The notes beneath the pieces are model-generated. The model searched no databases and was not told the DNA's origin. It was given only the letters and a program-made list of their open reading frames with translations. This document shows, one piece after another, positions 41,532-51,366 of a stretch of 64,000 nt of DNA. The DNA is taken from contig NZ_JAKWJO010000010.1 of assembly GCF_022760995.1 (NCBI RefSeq), positions 79,839 to 143,838 on the forward strand. The letters run 5' to 3'. The position numbers were made by a program, and so were the translations under genes. Source of the stretch: Dyella sedimenti (GTDB taxonomy: Bacteria > Pseudomonadota > Gammaproteobacteria > Xanthomonadales > Rhodanobacteraceae). The stretch's first letter is position 1. The number at the start of each line of letters is the position of its first letter.

Positions 41532-42524
41532 GTGTCGGTTACATCGAACAAGCCCGCATGGGTGGGCCATGCGCGGCGGCGTACGCTGGAACGCCTGCTG
41601 GCCGTGGCGCTGCTCGCGCTGGCCGCCGCGCTGGCATGGAGTGCGGGACACGCCGGCGCATCGCCGCCGGCGGCCTGCCAGGCGATGTCCGCGGCCCAGG
41701 CATCGTTGCGGCAGGGCATCGCCGCCACGCGCATGGGGCCCATGGGGTATTACCGTTTCGGTCACGGCTCGCCGCTGGTGCTCATCACGGGCTACCGGGC
41801 CACGCTGTCGGAATGGAATGCTGCTTTCCTCGATGCGCTGGCCAGGCATCATGAAGTGATCGTCGTGGACAACCCGGGCGTGGGCCGCTCGCGCATCGAG
41901 CCCGTGCCGGACACGATGGCCGGCATGAGCGAGGCGATCAGCGGCGCGATCGACACCTTGCGGCTGGGCAAGGTGGATGTGCTCGGCTGGTCCATGGGCG
42001 GCATGGTGGCCCAGCAGCTCGCGCTGGATCACCCCGACCAGGTCGGGTCGCTGGTGCTGATGGCCACCACGCCGCCGGGCAACGAGGCGGTGCCCGCGTC
42101 GCCGGCGGTCGAGGCGGTGCTTTCCGGCGGTTCGCCATCGCCGTTCGAATCGATCATGGGCGTGCTGTTTCCGCCGGATGCCAGGACGCACGCCATGCAG
42201 TGCTTCCGCGCCGAGATGTTCAAGCCCTCGGATTACGGCAAGGTGGGCGTCGATGAGCGCGTGGCCGATGCACAGTCGCGCGCGATGTCCGCCTGGTGGC
42301 GCGACGGGGAGGCCGCCAGGGCCCTGGACCGCCTGGCGGCGCCCACGCTTGTCATCATGGGCGACAGGGACGATGTGCTGTCGCCGCGCAACGCCAGCGT
42401 GCTGGTGCGGCGCCTTCCGCATGCCACGCTGCTGGTGGTTGCCGATGGCGGCCATGCGCTGATGTACCAGGACCCGCAGGGCGTGGCGCGCGGGATCACC
42501 CGTTTCCTCGCCGCGCACCCATAG
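41532..42524 (+). CDS. Alpha/beta hydrolase, exported or membrane-anchored
   Basis: This 330-residue protein has a signal peptide or anchor (ERLLAVALLALAAALAWSAG, about 18-38) and an alpha/beta hydrolase fold with VLITGYRATLSEWNA (oxyanion loop), nucleophile elbow GWSMGG, an acidic residue near MGDRDDVLSP and catalytic His in DGGHALMYQ. The substrate is unknown. The GTG at 41532 follows AAGGAG at good spacing. Confidence 0.86.
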   Translation: MSVTSNKPAWVGHARRRTLERLLAVALLALAAALAWSAGHAGASPPAACQAMSAAQASLRQGIAATRMGPMGYYRFGHGSPLVLITGYRATLSEWNAAFLDALARHHEVIVVDNPGVGRSRIEPVPDTMAGMSEAISGAIDTLRLGKVDVLGWSMGGMVAQQLALDHPDQVGSLVLMATTPPGNEAVPASPAVEAVLSGGSPSPFESIMGVLFPPDARTHAMQCFRAEMFKPSDYGKVGVDERVADAQSRAMSAWWRDGEAARALDRLAAPTLVIMGDRDDVLSPRNASVLVRRLPHATLLVVADGGHALMYQDPQGVARGITRFLAAHP

Positions 42525-42652
42525 GATGCGGCCGGCCGCGCGCTCCTTGCCGTTCGGGGCGCGGCCGTCGCATGCGCACCGCATGGCGGAAACAAGAAGG
42601 CCCGGCACATGGCGCCATGTGCCGGGCCTGCCGTGGTCACCTCTCGTCGTTG

Positions 42653-42934
42653 TCAGCGACCGTGCTCGTTGGAGACGTCGGCGGCCAGGCGAAGCTCCTC
42701 GTCGGCCTGGGCCAGCAATGCCTTGGCGCGGCCGGCGTGTCCGCCCAACTGGTAGTCGTTGTCGATCTGGGCATCGCTCACGAGTTGCCAGGCTTGCGCG
42801 ATGTGTTCCTGCGCATCGCGCAGGTTGCCGTGGCGGTAGCCGATGTCGACGCGGGGAGCCTGCTGGGCCATGGTGGCGCAGCCAAAAGTGCTGGCGGCGC
42901 CGATGATGATGCCGATGAACAGGGCTTTCTTCAT
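42653..42934 (-). CDS. Small putative lipoprotein
   Basis: This 93-residue protein has a hydrophobic N-terminus ending in a loose lipobox (STFGC, Cys19), and a charged helical mature part (DAQEHIAQAWQLVSDAQIDN, then AKALLAQADEELRLAADV). It probably sits on the inner face of the outer membrane. No function is recognised. An ATG five codons upstream is a possible alternative start. Confidence 0.6.
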   Translation of the reverse strand: MKKALFIGIIIGAASTFGCATMAQQAPRVDIGYRHGNLRDAQEHIAQAWQLVSDAQIDNDYQLGGHAGRAKALLAQADEELRLAADVSNEHGR

Positions 42935-43301
42935 GGTAACGAGCCTCATGGAATGGTGATAAGGAAAATGCGTGATGGCATGAACCTGGCAGCGAGAGGC
43001 CAATGGCCAAGGCGGATGACGCCGCGTCGACAGCCAGTGATCGCATGCTAGGCATCGGCGCGCCGGCAGGTTTTCGCGGAGGCACACGCTTTTGCCGATT
43101 CACACGGCGGCCGGTCGGAGAGGCAAGGCCCGGCGTGGCGTTGCACGGATGCGGCGGCCGCGCATGCATGCCTCCGGCGCGCCTCGCCGGATGGCGCGGA
43201 AAGCAGCCTGCCGTTCGTTTTGGAAAGGCCACGTGGCAACCCGAAAGCCGCGGCGTGGGAAGAAGCCACCATGCACGCAGTCCGATACGGGTGCCATCGC
43301 C
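42935..43301. other. Gene-free interval
   Basis: These 367 bases lie between the divergent lipoprotein and MarC-2 genes. An open frame runs upstream of MarC-2 but has no protein-like features. No strong regulatory signal stands out. Confidence 0.4.
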
Positions 43302-43967
43302 ATGCTGCAGGAATTGCTCAAGACCACGCTGCTCATCGTCGCCAGCCTGTTCCCCATCATCAATCCGCCGGCGGTGGGCTTCCTCGTGCTAAGCATGGTG
43401 CCGCACGCCCGCGAGGCGGAGCGTGCCGAACTGGCACGGCGCATCACCGTGAACAGCGTGGTGCTGCTGTCGCTGTCGCTGCTGCTGGGCGCCTACGTGC
43501 TGGCCTTCTTCGGCATTTCGGTGCCCGTGCTGCGCGTGGCCGGCGGCTTCATCGTCGCCATGGCGGGCTGGAAGCTGTTGCAGTCGCCGGACGAGGCCAA
43601 GTCGCCGGAGGGCGCCGAGGAGAGCCTTGGCGCGGGCGTGCTGCGCCTGCGCGCCTTCTATCCGCTGACCTTGCCGATGACGGTGGGGCCGGGCGCCATC
43701 GCCGTCGCCATCGCGCTGGGCACCAGCTCGCCCAAGACCGGTCCGTTTCCCGTGCATGTGGCGGGCATCGCGGCGGCGTTGCTGGTGCTCAGCGCTTGCA
43801 TCTACCTGTGTGTGCGGTTCGCCTGCCGGGTCGAGCGCCTGCTCGGCGACGTCGGTACCCGGGTGGTGATGCGCCTGTTCGCGTTCATGATCTTCTGCAT
43901 CGGCGTGCAGATCCTGTGGAACGGCGTCACCGGGCTGTTGGAACCCGCGCGCTTGGCGCTGTCTTAG
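43302..43967 (+). CDS. MarC-family integral membrane protein, copy 2
   Basis: This 221-residue protein has six hydrophobic segments and the MarC pattern: LFPIINPPAVGFLVL, RVAGGFIVAMAGWKLLQSPD and FYPLTLPMTVGPGAIAVAIAL. It closely resembles copy 1 (37981-38619), including FGI-V-----RVAGG and the C-terminal LFAFMIFCIGVQILW, so the two probably arose by duplication. The ATG at 43302 gives the family start; the frame is open upstream. Confidence 0.88.
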   Translation: MLQELLKTTLLIVASLFPIINPPAVGFLVLSMVPHAREAERAELARRITVNSVVLLSLSLLLGAYVLAFFGISVPVLRVAGGFIVAMAGWKLLQSPDEAKSPEGAEESLGAGVLRLRAFYPLTLPMTVGPGAIAVAIALGTSSPKTGPFPVHVAGIAAALLVLSACIYLCVRFACRVERLLGDVGTRVVMRLFAFMIFCIGVQILWNGVTGLLEPARLALS

Positions 43968-43976
43968 TCCAGGCTT

Positions 43977-44723
43977 TTACACCGACAGCGTCCTGCCGCC
44001 ATCGACACGGATGATCTGCCCGGTCACGAACGGCGCGTCGCGCAGCAGCCACAACACAGCGCCGGCCACATCCTCGGGCGAGCCGGCGCGTTGCAGTGGG
44101 GTGCGGGCCAGCATGGCCTGCTGGTCGTCGTAGGGCTTGCCCTCGCTGGGCCACATCACCGCGCCGGGGGCCACCGCGTTGACGCGTACGTCCGGTCCCA
44201 GGTCGAGCGCGAGCGACCGCGTCATGGCGGCCAGCGCGGCCTTGGCCATGCAGTAGAGCGGATGGTCGGCGAGCGGCCGCTCCGCGTAGATGTCCACCAG
44301 GTTGACGATGGCGCCGCGCGCCTCGCGCAGCGCGGGCGTGGCGGCCTGGGCGAGGAAGAACGGTGCCTGCGCGTTGGAGGCGAACAACTCGTTCCATTGC
44401 GCCGGCGTGGCGGTGCCCACCGGCGTGGGATAGAACGCCGAGGCGTTGTTGACCAGCGCATCCAGGCGTCCGAACCGGCCAAGAACGCCCCGCACCAGCG
44501 CGGGCAGGGTGTCCGTGTCGGCCAGTTCGGCCTGCGCGGTCCAGGTGCTGCCGTGGCGTTGCCGTTCCAGCGAGGCGGCGAGCAGCCCGGCTTCCGCGGC
44601 GGAATGGCGATGGTGCAGGGCCAGGTCGTAGCCGGCGGCGTGCAGCGTGCGCGCGATCACCGCGCCCACGCGCTTGCCCGCGCCGGTGATGAGGACGACG
44701 GGGCGCTCGTGGCGTGGACTCAT
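43977..44723 (-). CDS. Pteridine reductase-like SDR
   Basis: This 248-residue short-chain dehydrogenase has TGAGKRVG (instead of TGxxxGIG) and NNASAFYPTPVG, features of FolM/PTR1-type pteridine reductases, which reduce dihydrobiopterin or dihydrofolate-like substrates with NADPH. The active-site lysine is in LYCMAKAALAAM, where the usual Tyr-x-x-x-Lys reads YCMAK. The ATG at 44723 is chosen for family length. Confidence 0.85.
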   Translation of the reverse strand: MSPRHERPVVLITGAGKRVGAVIARTLHAAGYDLALHHRHSAAEAGLLAASLERQRHGSTWTAQAELADTDTLPALVRGVLGRFGRLDALVNNASAFYPTPVGTATPAQWNELFASNAQAPFFLAQAATPALREARGAIVNLVDIYAERPLADHPLYCMAKAALAAMTRSLALDLGPDVRVNAVAPGAVMWPSEGKPYDDQQAMLARTPLQRAGSPEDVAGAVLWLLRDAPFVTGQIIRVDGGRTLSV

Positions 44724-44781
44724 GCGCGGGCTCCTGCGTGACGCGACTGGAACGCGAGCTTGCCGCAAAGCGCTGGCAACG

Positions 44782-45438
44782 TCATCCGGCGGTCGCCGCG
44801 GTATCGCCTTCCGCCGTTTCGATGGCGCCGCTGAACATCGCGATGGCGGTGCGCGCGACCTGCCGGGTGTCGTAGTACGCGTAGGTGCCCACGCCCACCG
44901 CGCCCGCCACCGGCAGCCAGCGCGCGAGGCCGTTGCCCACCGCGCGCTGGGTCACCTTGATCCCCACCGTCTTGGCGATGCGCTCGGCCACCGTGTAGGT
45001 GATGCGACGGAACAGCAGGCGGTCGCCCACGCGAACCACCAGGTCGCGGAAGGCCTGCGCGGCGGTATGCCGGAACAGGCACCACAGCATCTGCTCTCGT
45101 CCCAGTACGGAATGCTTGCCGTAGGCGGCGGCGATGTCGCTGACCATCTGCGCCTGGATCTTCCAGATGGCGATCAACTCGGGCAGCACGGTGAGCCAGC
45201 CCAGCGGGCCGGGCGGCAGGGCCAGCGAACCGGCGGTCAGCGCCGCACGCTGGGCGGCCCGGGCCGCCAGGCGCTGCGCCTCGCGTTCCGGCTCCGGGCT
45301 GCCCTCAACGCGGCTGCCAGGAATCTCGCTGACGAAATCCAGGATGGCCTGGGTCACGCGGCTGTGGTCGGTAATCACCGCCGGAAGCTGGGAGGCGGGC
45401 TTGGACATAGCGGTCGGCTCGGCGGACGTCGGGTTCAC
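44782..45438 (-). CDS. EcsC-family protein
   Basis: This 218-residue protein has the EcsC pattern (AGSLALPPGPLGWLTVLPEL, IWKIQAQMVSDIAAAYG) and a hydrophobic C-terminal segment (VAGAVGVGTYAYYDTRQVAR). EcsC-family proteins are found with ABC transporters or alone; their role is unclear. It is read away from the TonB receptor to its right. Confidence 0.85.
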   Translation of the reverse strand: MNPTSAEPTAMSKPASQLPAVITDHSRVTQAILDFVSEIPGSRVEGSPEPEREAQRLAARAAQRAALTAGSLALPPGPLGWLTVLPELIAIWKIQAQMVSDIAAAYGKHSVLGREQMLWCLFRHTAAQAFRDLVVRVGDRLLFRRITYTVAERIAKTVGIKVTQRAVGNGLARWLPVAGAVGVGTYAYYDTRQVARTAIAMFSGAIETAEGDTAATAG

Positions 45439-45542
45439 AGTCTAGGCGCGGCGGGTGAAACCCGGCTGACCTGCCGCTGGCGCCTCGCTTAACGACTGGA
45501 CATGACTTTTGGGGCAGGCGTTCCGTCGGCCCGGTTGGGTAT

Positions 45543-45550
45543 GTTATAAC
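45543..45550. promoter_or_regulatory. GTTATAAC palindrome upstream of the second TonB receptor
   Basis: This 8-bp perfect palindrome lies 42 nt before the receptor start. GTTATAAC occurs in Zur (zinc uptake regulator) sites of several proteobacteria, and TATAAC could equally serve as a -10 hexamer. Only a single short element is seen. Confidence 0.3.
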
Positions 45551-45592
45551 GTATCGAAAACAACAATCTCACCGCCCCATTCCGGAACCCTG

Positions 45593-47770
45593 ATGAAACA
45601 TTCCTTGCTTGCCTTGAGCCTTGCCGTTGCCCTGGGAACCGTCCCGGCGGCGTTCGCCCAGACCAGCCCGACTGCGGATACCGGCGCCGATTCGGCCACC
45701 AGCGCGTCGGAGGGGGCCTCCCGCAACAAGCCCGCCAAGGTGAAGCAGCTCGGCGCGGTGGACGTGAACGCCGCGCTCGACCAGGCGCGCAACTCGCTGT
45801 CGCCGGATACCGGCTCCAGCCAGTACGTGATCGACCAGAAGGCGATCCAGCAGTTGCCGCTGGGCGATTCGACTCCGCTCAACCAGGTGGTGCTGCAGGC
45901 GCCCGGCGTGGTGCAGGATTCCTACGGCGGCCTGCATGTGCGCGGCGACCACGCCAACCTGCAATACCGCATCAACGGCGTGATCATCCCCGAGTCGATC
46001 TCCGGTTTCGGCCAGACGCTGGACGCGCGCACCATCCAGAGCGTGAAGGTGCTCGACGGCGCACTGCCGGCGCAGTACGGCCTGCGCACCGCCGCGGTAG
46101 TGGACATCGACACCAAGAGCGGCCATGACCTTGGCAATGGCGGCAGCGTCGGCATCACCGGCGGCTCGTTCGGCACACTCAACCCGAACGCCTCGCTGTG
46201 GGGCAGCAACGACCGCTGGAGCTGGTTCGTCACCGCCAACTACCTGGAGAACGATGTCGGCATCGAGAACCCGACGGCCAGCCGCAAGCCCATCCACGAC
46301 CACACCAACCAGGTGAAGGGCTTCGGCGACATCTCCTACCTGATCAACGACAACACGCGCCTGAGCTTCATGTTCGGCGTCACCAACAATCGCTTCCAGA
46401 TTCCCAACAACCCGGACCAGGAGCCGCAGTTCGGCTATCTGGACACGGTGGATTTCAACTCGGCCAAGCTCAACGAGAACCAGCGCGAGACCACACGCTT
46501 CGGCGTGCTGTCGCTGCAGGGCAAGCTGGGCGACACCGCCTACCAGGTGTCGGCGGGCCAGCGCTACAGTCACGTGGGCTTCACGCCGGACGACATCGGC
46601 GACCTGATGTTCAACGGCGTGGCCTCCACCATCAACCGCACCAACCGCGCCAATACGCTGCAGGCGGACTTCTCCACCCCGCTGGGCGACAGCCACACCC
46701 TGCGCTACGGCGTCTACGGCGAGTTCGAGCGCGGCAACATCAGCGACAACTCGCTGGTGTTCCCGGCCAATCCCGACGGCTCGCAGGCCAGCACCACGCC
46801 GATCGGCATCTATGACGCCACCAAGCTGCTCGCCCGCACCTGGTCCGCCTACCTGCAGGACGAGTGGAGCATTGGCGAGAAGTGGACGGTCAACTACGGC
46901 CTGCGCGGCGACCGCTACGAGCTGTTCCGCACCGAGAGCCAGCTGAGCCCGCGCGTGGGCCTGGTGTACCAGGCCACCGACAGCACCACCGTCCACGCCG
47001 GCTACTCGCGCTACTTCACGCCGCCGGCCACCGAGGTGATCGACGACAGCAACATCGCGCGCTTCAACGGCACCACCAACGCGCTGCCCAGCGGCGGCAA
47101 CAACCTGCCGCTGTCCGAGCGCTCGGACTACTACGACCTGGGCATCCAGCAGCAGTTCGGCTCATCCCTGACGCTGGGCCTGGACGCGTACTACCGCAAG
47201 GTGAGCCGCCTGCAGGACGAGGGGCAGTTCGGCGCGGCGCTGATCTACTCCAACTTCAACTACGACTACGGCCGCATCCGTGGCGCGGAATTCACCGCCA
47301 ACTACGACAACGGCCCCGTCTCGGCGTATTTCAACCTGGCGTACAACCGCGCCATGGGCAAGCGCGTGATCACCGGCCAGTACAACTTCGATCCGGACGA
47401 GCTGGCCTACATCTACGACAACTGGATCCACCTGGACCACGACCAGAAGATGACCTCGTCGGGCGGCGTCACCTACGCCTTCACCGAGGCCACCCGTGTC
47501 GGCGCCGACTACGTCTTCGGCAGTGGCCTGCGCAAGGACGGCGACGTGCCCAACGGCCTGTCGCTGCCGTACTACTTCCAGCTCAACCTCAACGTGGCGC
47601 ACGACTTCGACATCGGCGGCTTCGGCAAGCTCAAGACGCAGCTGGCGCTGATCAACGCGCTGGACCGCACCTATGAGTTGCGCGACGGCACCGGCGTGGG
47701 CGTGGGCGCGCCGCAGTTCGGTCCGCGCCGCGGCGTCTACCTGAGCCTGCAGAAGGATTTCAGCTTCTAA
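45593..47770 (+). CDS. TonB-dependent receptor
   Basis: This 725-residue outer-membrane protein has a signal peptide (cleavage near AFAQ, about 23), a plug domain (LPLGDSTPLNQVVLQAPGV, then GLHVRGDHANLQYRINGVII) and a beta-barrel ending in Phe (YLSLQKDFSF). It is shorter than the receptor at 32076 and more like classical siderophore or metal receptors. No substrate gene is adjacent. The ATG at 45593 starts a clean signal peptide; the frame is open a little upstream. Confidence 0.9.
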   Translation: MKHSLLALSLAVALGTVPAAFAQTSPTADTGADSATSASEGASRNKPAKVKQLGAVDVNAALDQARNSLSPDTGSSQYVIDQKAIQQLPLGDSTPLNQVVLQAPGVVQDSYGGLHVRGDHANLQYRINGVIIPESISGFGQTLDARTIQSVKVLDGALPAQYGLRTAAVVDIDTKSGHDLGNGGSVGITGGSFGTLNPNASLWGSNDRWSWFVTANYLENDVGIENPTASRKPIHDHTNQVKGFGDISYLINDNTRLSFMFGVTNNRFQIPNNPDQEPQFGYLDTVDFNSAKLNENQRETTRFGVLSLQGKLGDTAYQVSAGQRYSHVGFTPDDIGDLMFNGVASTINRTNRANTLQADFSTPLGDSHTLRYGVYGEFERGNISDNSLVFPANPDGSQASTTPIGIYDATKLLARTWSAYLQDEWSIGEKWTVNYGLRGDRYELFRTESQLSPRVGLVYQATDSTTVHAGYSRYFTPPATEVIDDSNIARFNGTTNALPSGGNNLPLSERSDYYDLGIQQQFGSSLTLGLDAYYRKVSRLQDEGQFGAALIYSNFNYDYGRIRGAEFTANYDNGPVSAYFNLAYNRAMGKRVITGQYNFDPDELAYIYDNWIHLDHDQKMTSSGGVTYAFTEATRVGADYVFGSGLRKDGDVPNGLSLPYYFQLNLNVAHDFDIGGFGKLKTQLALINALDRTYELRDGTGVGVGAPQFGPRRGVYLSLQKDFSF

Positions 47771-47865
47771 GCCTGCTGGGCCCTATGTCCGCCGCAGCCC
47801 TTGCCTCCCCGGGGCTGCGGCAGGGCATGGGTTATCCTTGGCGCGTTCCTTTGCAGGTGACGCGC

Positions 47866-49059
47866 ATGTCTTTCCAGTTCCCCGAGCCCGGCGCCGACGA
47901 GCGCGCCCATTCCGACCGCTTGCTTGCCCGGCTGCGCGAGGAAATCGCCGCGCATGGCGCCATGCCGTTTTCCCAGTACATGGAGCGTTGCCTGTATGCG
48001 CCCGGCCTGGGCTACTACAGCGCGGGCACGACCAAGTTCGGCGAAGCCGGCGATTTCGTCACCGCGCCCGAGCTAGGCGAATTGTTCGCGCGCTGTGTGG
48101 CGGGCGTGACCTATCCCGTCCTGCAGATGCTCGGCGAAGAAGCCGATTTCCTTGAGCTGGGCGGCGGCAGCGGCGCCTTCGCCGAGGCGGCGCTGAAGGC
48201 GTTCACCGCCAACGGCGCGTTGCCGCGCCGCTATGCCATCCTGGAACCCAGTGCGGACCTGCGCGAGCGCCAGCGCGAACGCCTGGCCGCCGCCTTGCCC
48301 GCCGCCGCATTCGCCCGCGTGCAATGGTTGGACCGGCCGCCCGAGGCCGATTGGCGCGGCGTACTGTTCGCCAACGAAGTGATCGACGCGCTGCCGACCA
48401 CGCGCTTCGCCATGCGCGAGGGCGAGGTCTACGAGGAATACGTGGCGCTGGACGGCGAAGGGCGCCTGACGCGCGTGGACCGTCCCGCCGACATGCTGGT
48501 CGCGGGCGCGGTGCGCCATGTGGAGCGCGATATCGATGCCGCCTTCCCCGACGGCTACCGCTCGGAGATCCTGCCGCAGCTGCCGTACTGGATGCAGGCC
48601 ATCGCCGGTTCGCTGGTGGCCGGCGTGATGCTGTTCATCGACTACGGCTACGTGCGCCGCGAGTACTACCTGCCCGAGCGCAGCGACGGCACGCTGATGG
48701 CGCACTACCGCCACCGCGCGCACAACGATCCGCTACATCTGCCGGGCCTCAACGATCTGACCGCCTCGGTCGATTTCACCGCGCTGGCCGAGGCAGGCAA
48801 CAGTGCCGGCTTCGGCGTGGCGGGCTACCTGTCGCAGGCGCAGTTCCTGATCGGCAGCGGCCTGCAGGAAGCGTTCGGCGCGGCGTACGAAGGCGCACCC
48901 GACGAGGCGGCGCGCTACCGCCTGGCGCAGGAGGTCAAGCGCCTGACCCTGCCGGACCAGATGGGCGAGCGCTTCCAGGCGATGCTGTTCGCGCGCGGCA
49001 TGGAGGTGGTGCCGCTGCCGGCCGAGTTGCTGGAGGCCGACCAGGGCGACCGGCTCTGA
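47866..49059 (+). CDS. MidA/NDUFAF7-family SAM-dependent methyltransferase
   Basis: This 397-residue protein matches the family of the complex I assembly factor NDUFAF7 (DUF185): PFSQYMERCLYAPGLGYYSA, the SAM-binding ELGGGSGAFAEAAL, and the VLFANEVIDALPTTRF region. NDUFAF7 methylates an arginine in a complex I subunit; the bacterial role is less sure. The ATG at 47866 has AGGTGA upstream and gives the usual N-terminus. Confidence 0.88.
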   Translation: MSFQFPEPGADERAHSDRLLARLREEIAAHGAMPFSQYMERCLYAPGLGYYSAGTTKFGEAGDFVTAPELGELFARCVAGVTYPVLQMLGEEADFLELGGGSGAFAEAALKAFTANGALPRRYAILEPSADLRERQRERLAAALPAAAFARVQWLDRPPEADWRGVLFANEVIDALPTTRFAMREGEVYEEYVALDGEGRLTRVDRPADMLVAGAVRHVERDIDAAFPDGYRSEILPQLPYWMQAIAGSLVAGVMLFIDYGYVRREYYLPERSDGTLMAHYRHRAHNDPLHLPGLNDLTASVDFTALAEAGNSAGFGVAGYLSQAQFLIGSGLQEAFGAAYEGAPDEAARYRLAQEVKRLTLPDQMGERFQAMLFARGMEVVPLPAELLEADQGDRL

Positions 49060-49078
49060 GAGCTCGCAGCAGGAAGCA

Positions 49079-49171
49079 CCCTTCTCCAACCCTCCCCTGC
49101 GAGCAGTGGAGAGAGCAAGCGCGGCACGCTGTTGACTCCTCCCCCTGCGCGCAGGGGGAGGGATGGGTAGC
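49079..49171. repeat. Double-hairpin intergenic repeat, copy 2
   Basis: This element has the same layout as 1461-1555: a degenerate first hairpin (CTCCCCTGC...GCAGTGGAG) and a perfect second one (CTCCCCCTGCGC and GCGCAGGGGGAG), with outer flanks again partly inverted. It lies between the convergent MidA and sulfatase genes, as copy 1 lies between convergent genes. Confidence 0.7.
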
Positions 49172-49210
49172 CGCCCAGCCATGCCGGCGTGGCAATGGGC
49201 CGTTGCCGGA

Positions 49211-51205
49211 TCAGTGTGGGGCTGGTGCGTCCGGCGCCGCCTCGGCCGCCGGCTGTACCGGTACGTCATCCGCCGGCTTGTGCGCCAACAGGCCGTGCTT
49301 GAACAGGTAGGCGGCTGACTGGTAGTAGGCCGCCGCATCGTCCAGCAGGCCCTCGTCCATCGGCGTGATGGGCGTGGCGTCGCCGTTGATGAAGTTCGGA
49401 TGCACCTGCTCCACCTTGCGCTGCGGTTCGAGGATGGACAGCACGTCGCCGTGCAGGTAGCCCAGCTTCTCGTAGGTGGCCGGGAAGGCGCGCTCGCGGC
49501 CGGGCTCGCGCTGGAACACGTCGGCGCCGAAGAAGCGGCTGCGGTAGCTGAAGTTCAGCAGGCCCAGCACGGTGGGCATGATGTCGATCTGCGACATCTG
49601 GCGCGTCACGCGCTGCGGCGGGAACTGCTTGGGCGCGTAGATCCACAGCGGGATGTGATAGCGGTGGATCGGCACGCTGGCACGGCCCGCGCTGGAGGCG
49701 CAGTGGTCGGCGGTGATCACGAACACCGTATCGTCGAAGTACGGCTTGGCCTGCGCGCGCTTGATGAAGTCGGCGATGGACCAGTCGGTATAGGCCACGG
49801 CGGCCTCGCGCGTGCCGTTCTTCTGCGGTACGCGGTTGGCCGGCACGGTGAACGGGCGATGGTTGGAGGTGGTCATGATGTGCAGGAAGAACGGCTTGCC
49901 CTGCGCATGCGCCTCGTCCATCTGCTTGAGCGCGAGAGTGTAGAGATCCTCGTCGGCCACGCCCCACACGTTCTCGTGGTGGATCGTCTCGCCCGGGCCG
50001 ATATCGTTGCGGTCCACCGCGCGATAGCCGTTGTGCGAGAAGAAATAGTTCATGTTGTCGAAGTAGCCGTAGCCGCCGTAGACGAAGTCCGACTGGTAGC
50101 CGCGGTCGTTGAACACGTCGGCCACCGAAAACAGGTTCTCGTTGTTGTGCGCCTTGACGATGGAGTCGCCGGGCGTGGGCGGCACCGACAGCGACAGTGC
50201 CTCCAGGCCACGCACGGTACGCGTGCCGTTGGCGTAGAGGTTGTCGAAGAACATGCTCTGGCCGATCAGCGCATCCAGGTTGGGCGTGATGCCGCGCTTG
50301 TCGCCGAACTCTTTGAGGAAATCGGCCGAGAGGCTCTCCACGCTGATCAGCACCACGTTGAGGTGCCGCTCCGGCCCGGCATGGCGGATCTCGCGCGTGA
50401 GGTCGCGCGGGTCGTCGTTGACGTAGGTGGCCTCGGGCGTCTTCACCAGCTCGCGCAGGCGCTTGAACGCGGCGTCCTGCGGCAGGGTGCGGTAGAAGCG
50501 GGCGTAGTCGAGGTGGCTGCTGCGGAACGCGGCGAAGAACTCGTAGACGCCATTGCCGGACAGCTCGTTCACGTAGGCATTGTCGGTGCGGTCCTTGTAG
50601 GTGCCCTTGATCGCCACCGCCGTGACCACGGTGATTACCAGCCACACCAGCACCACCTTGCCTCGCTGCAGGAAGCGGCTGCCGCCATCCTGCGCCTTCA
50701 GGCCGCGGCGGCTGAGCCACACGAGCACCAGCGTGGCCAGCGCCAGCAGGCTGATCCAGGTGCCCAGCGGATAGGACTCGCGGATATTGCCGATGACCTC
50801 GGTGGTATAGACCAGGTAATCGACCGCGATGAAGTTGAAGCGCGTGCCGAACTCGCCCCAGAACACCAGTTCCGAGGCGCCCACGAACAGCAGGCCGAAC
50901 AGCAGCACGGCGCCGCCGATATACAGCAGCCACTGGCCCACGCGCGACACATAGACCGGGCGCGGCACCAGCCACAGGTAGAGCAGCAGCGGCCAGGCGA
51001 GGTAGACAAAGGCGATCAGGTCGTAGGACAGGCCCACGCCGAACGCGTAAGCCCAGTACAGCGGGTTGTGCGGCACGCCGCCGCCCGCCATGGAGAGCAG
51101 GGCGATGCGGGTGACGGCACCGATCAGGACATAGCAGATGGCCAGCCACCACAATGGATGGAAGCGCTGGCGCAATGGGGAGGTCGGATGGGACGCGATC
51201 GACAC
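49211..51205 (-). CDS. LTA synthase-like membrane sulfatase/phosphoglycerol transferase
   Basis: This 664-residue protein has about five N-terminal membrane helices and a large extracytoplasmic sulfatase-fold domain (from about 270): NVVLISVESLSADFLKEFG (metal-binding Glu), the probable threonine nucleophile in NGTRTVRGLEAL, and TADHCASSAGRASVPIHRYH. Family members move phosphoglycerol or phosphoethanolamine onto envelope glycans. The GTG at 51205 is chosen because GGAG lies upstream; starts at 51241 or 51274 are possible. Confidence 0.85.
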   Translation of the reverse strand: MSIASHPTSPLRQRFHPLWWLAICYVLIGAVTRIALLSMAGGGVPHNPLYWAYAFGVGLSYDLIAFVYLAWPLLLYLWLVPRPVYVSRVGQWLLYIGGAVLLFGLLFVGASELVFWGEFGTRFNFIAVDYLVYTTEVIGNIRESYPLGTWISLLALATLVLVWLSRRGLKAQDGGSRFLQRGKVVLVWLVITVVTAVAIKGTYKDRTDNAYVNELSGNGVYEFFAAFRSSHLDYARFYRTLPQDAAFKRLRELVKTPEATYVNDDPRDLTREIRHAGPERHLNVVLISVESLSADFLKEFGDKRGITPNLDALIGQSMFFDNLYANGTRTVRGLEALSLSVPPTPGDSIVKAHNNENLFSVADVFNDRGYQSDFVYGGYGYFDNMNYFFSHNGYRAVDRNDIGPGETIHHENVWGVADEDLYTLALKQMDEAHAQGKPFFLHIMTTSNHRPFTVPANRVPQKNGTREAAVAYTDWSIADFIKRAQAKPYFDDTVFVITADHCASSAGRASVPIHRYHIPLWIYAPKQFPPQRVTRQMSQIDIMPTVLGLLNFSYRSRFFGADVFQREPGRERAFPATYEKLGYLHGDVLSILEPQRKVEQVHPNFINGDATPITPMDEGLLDDAAAYYQSAAYLFKHGLLAHKPADDVPVQPAAEAAPDAPAPH

Positions 51206-51366
51206 GGATGGCTCCGGCTGGAAAATGTTTCGCCTCGCCATCGGGGCGGATGCAGGCGACCCGCCTTTATACACGTCAGAATCGAACGCGTGGCGTTGTA
51301 GGCAATTATGAAATCCCTACCTTAGGAGCCGCTTTCTTCCGGGAAGCTTTCAGGGGCTTCGGCCAT

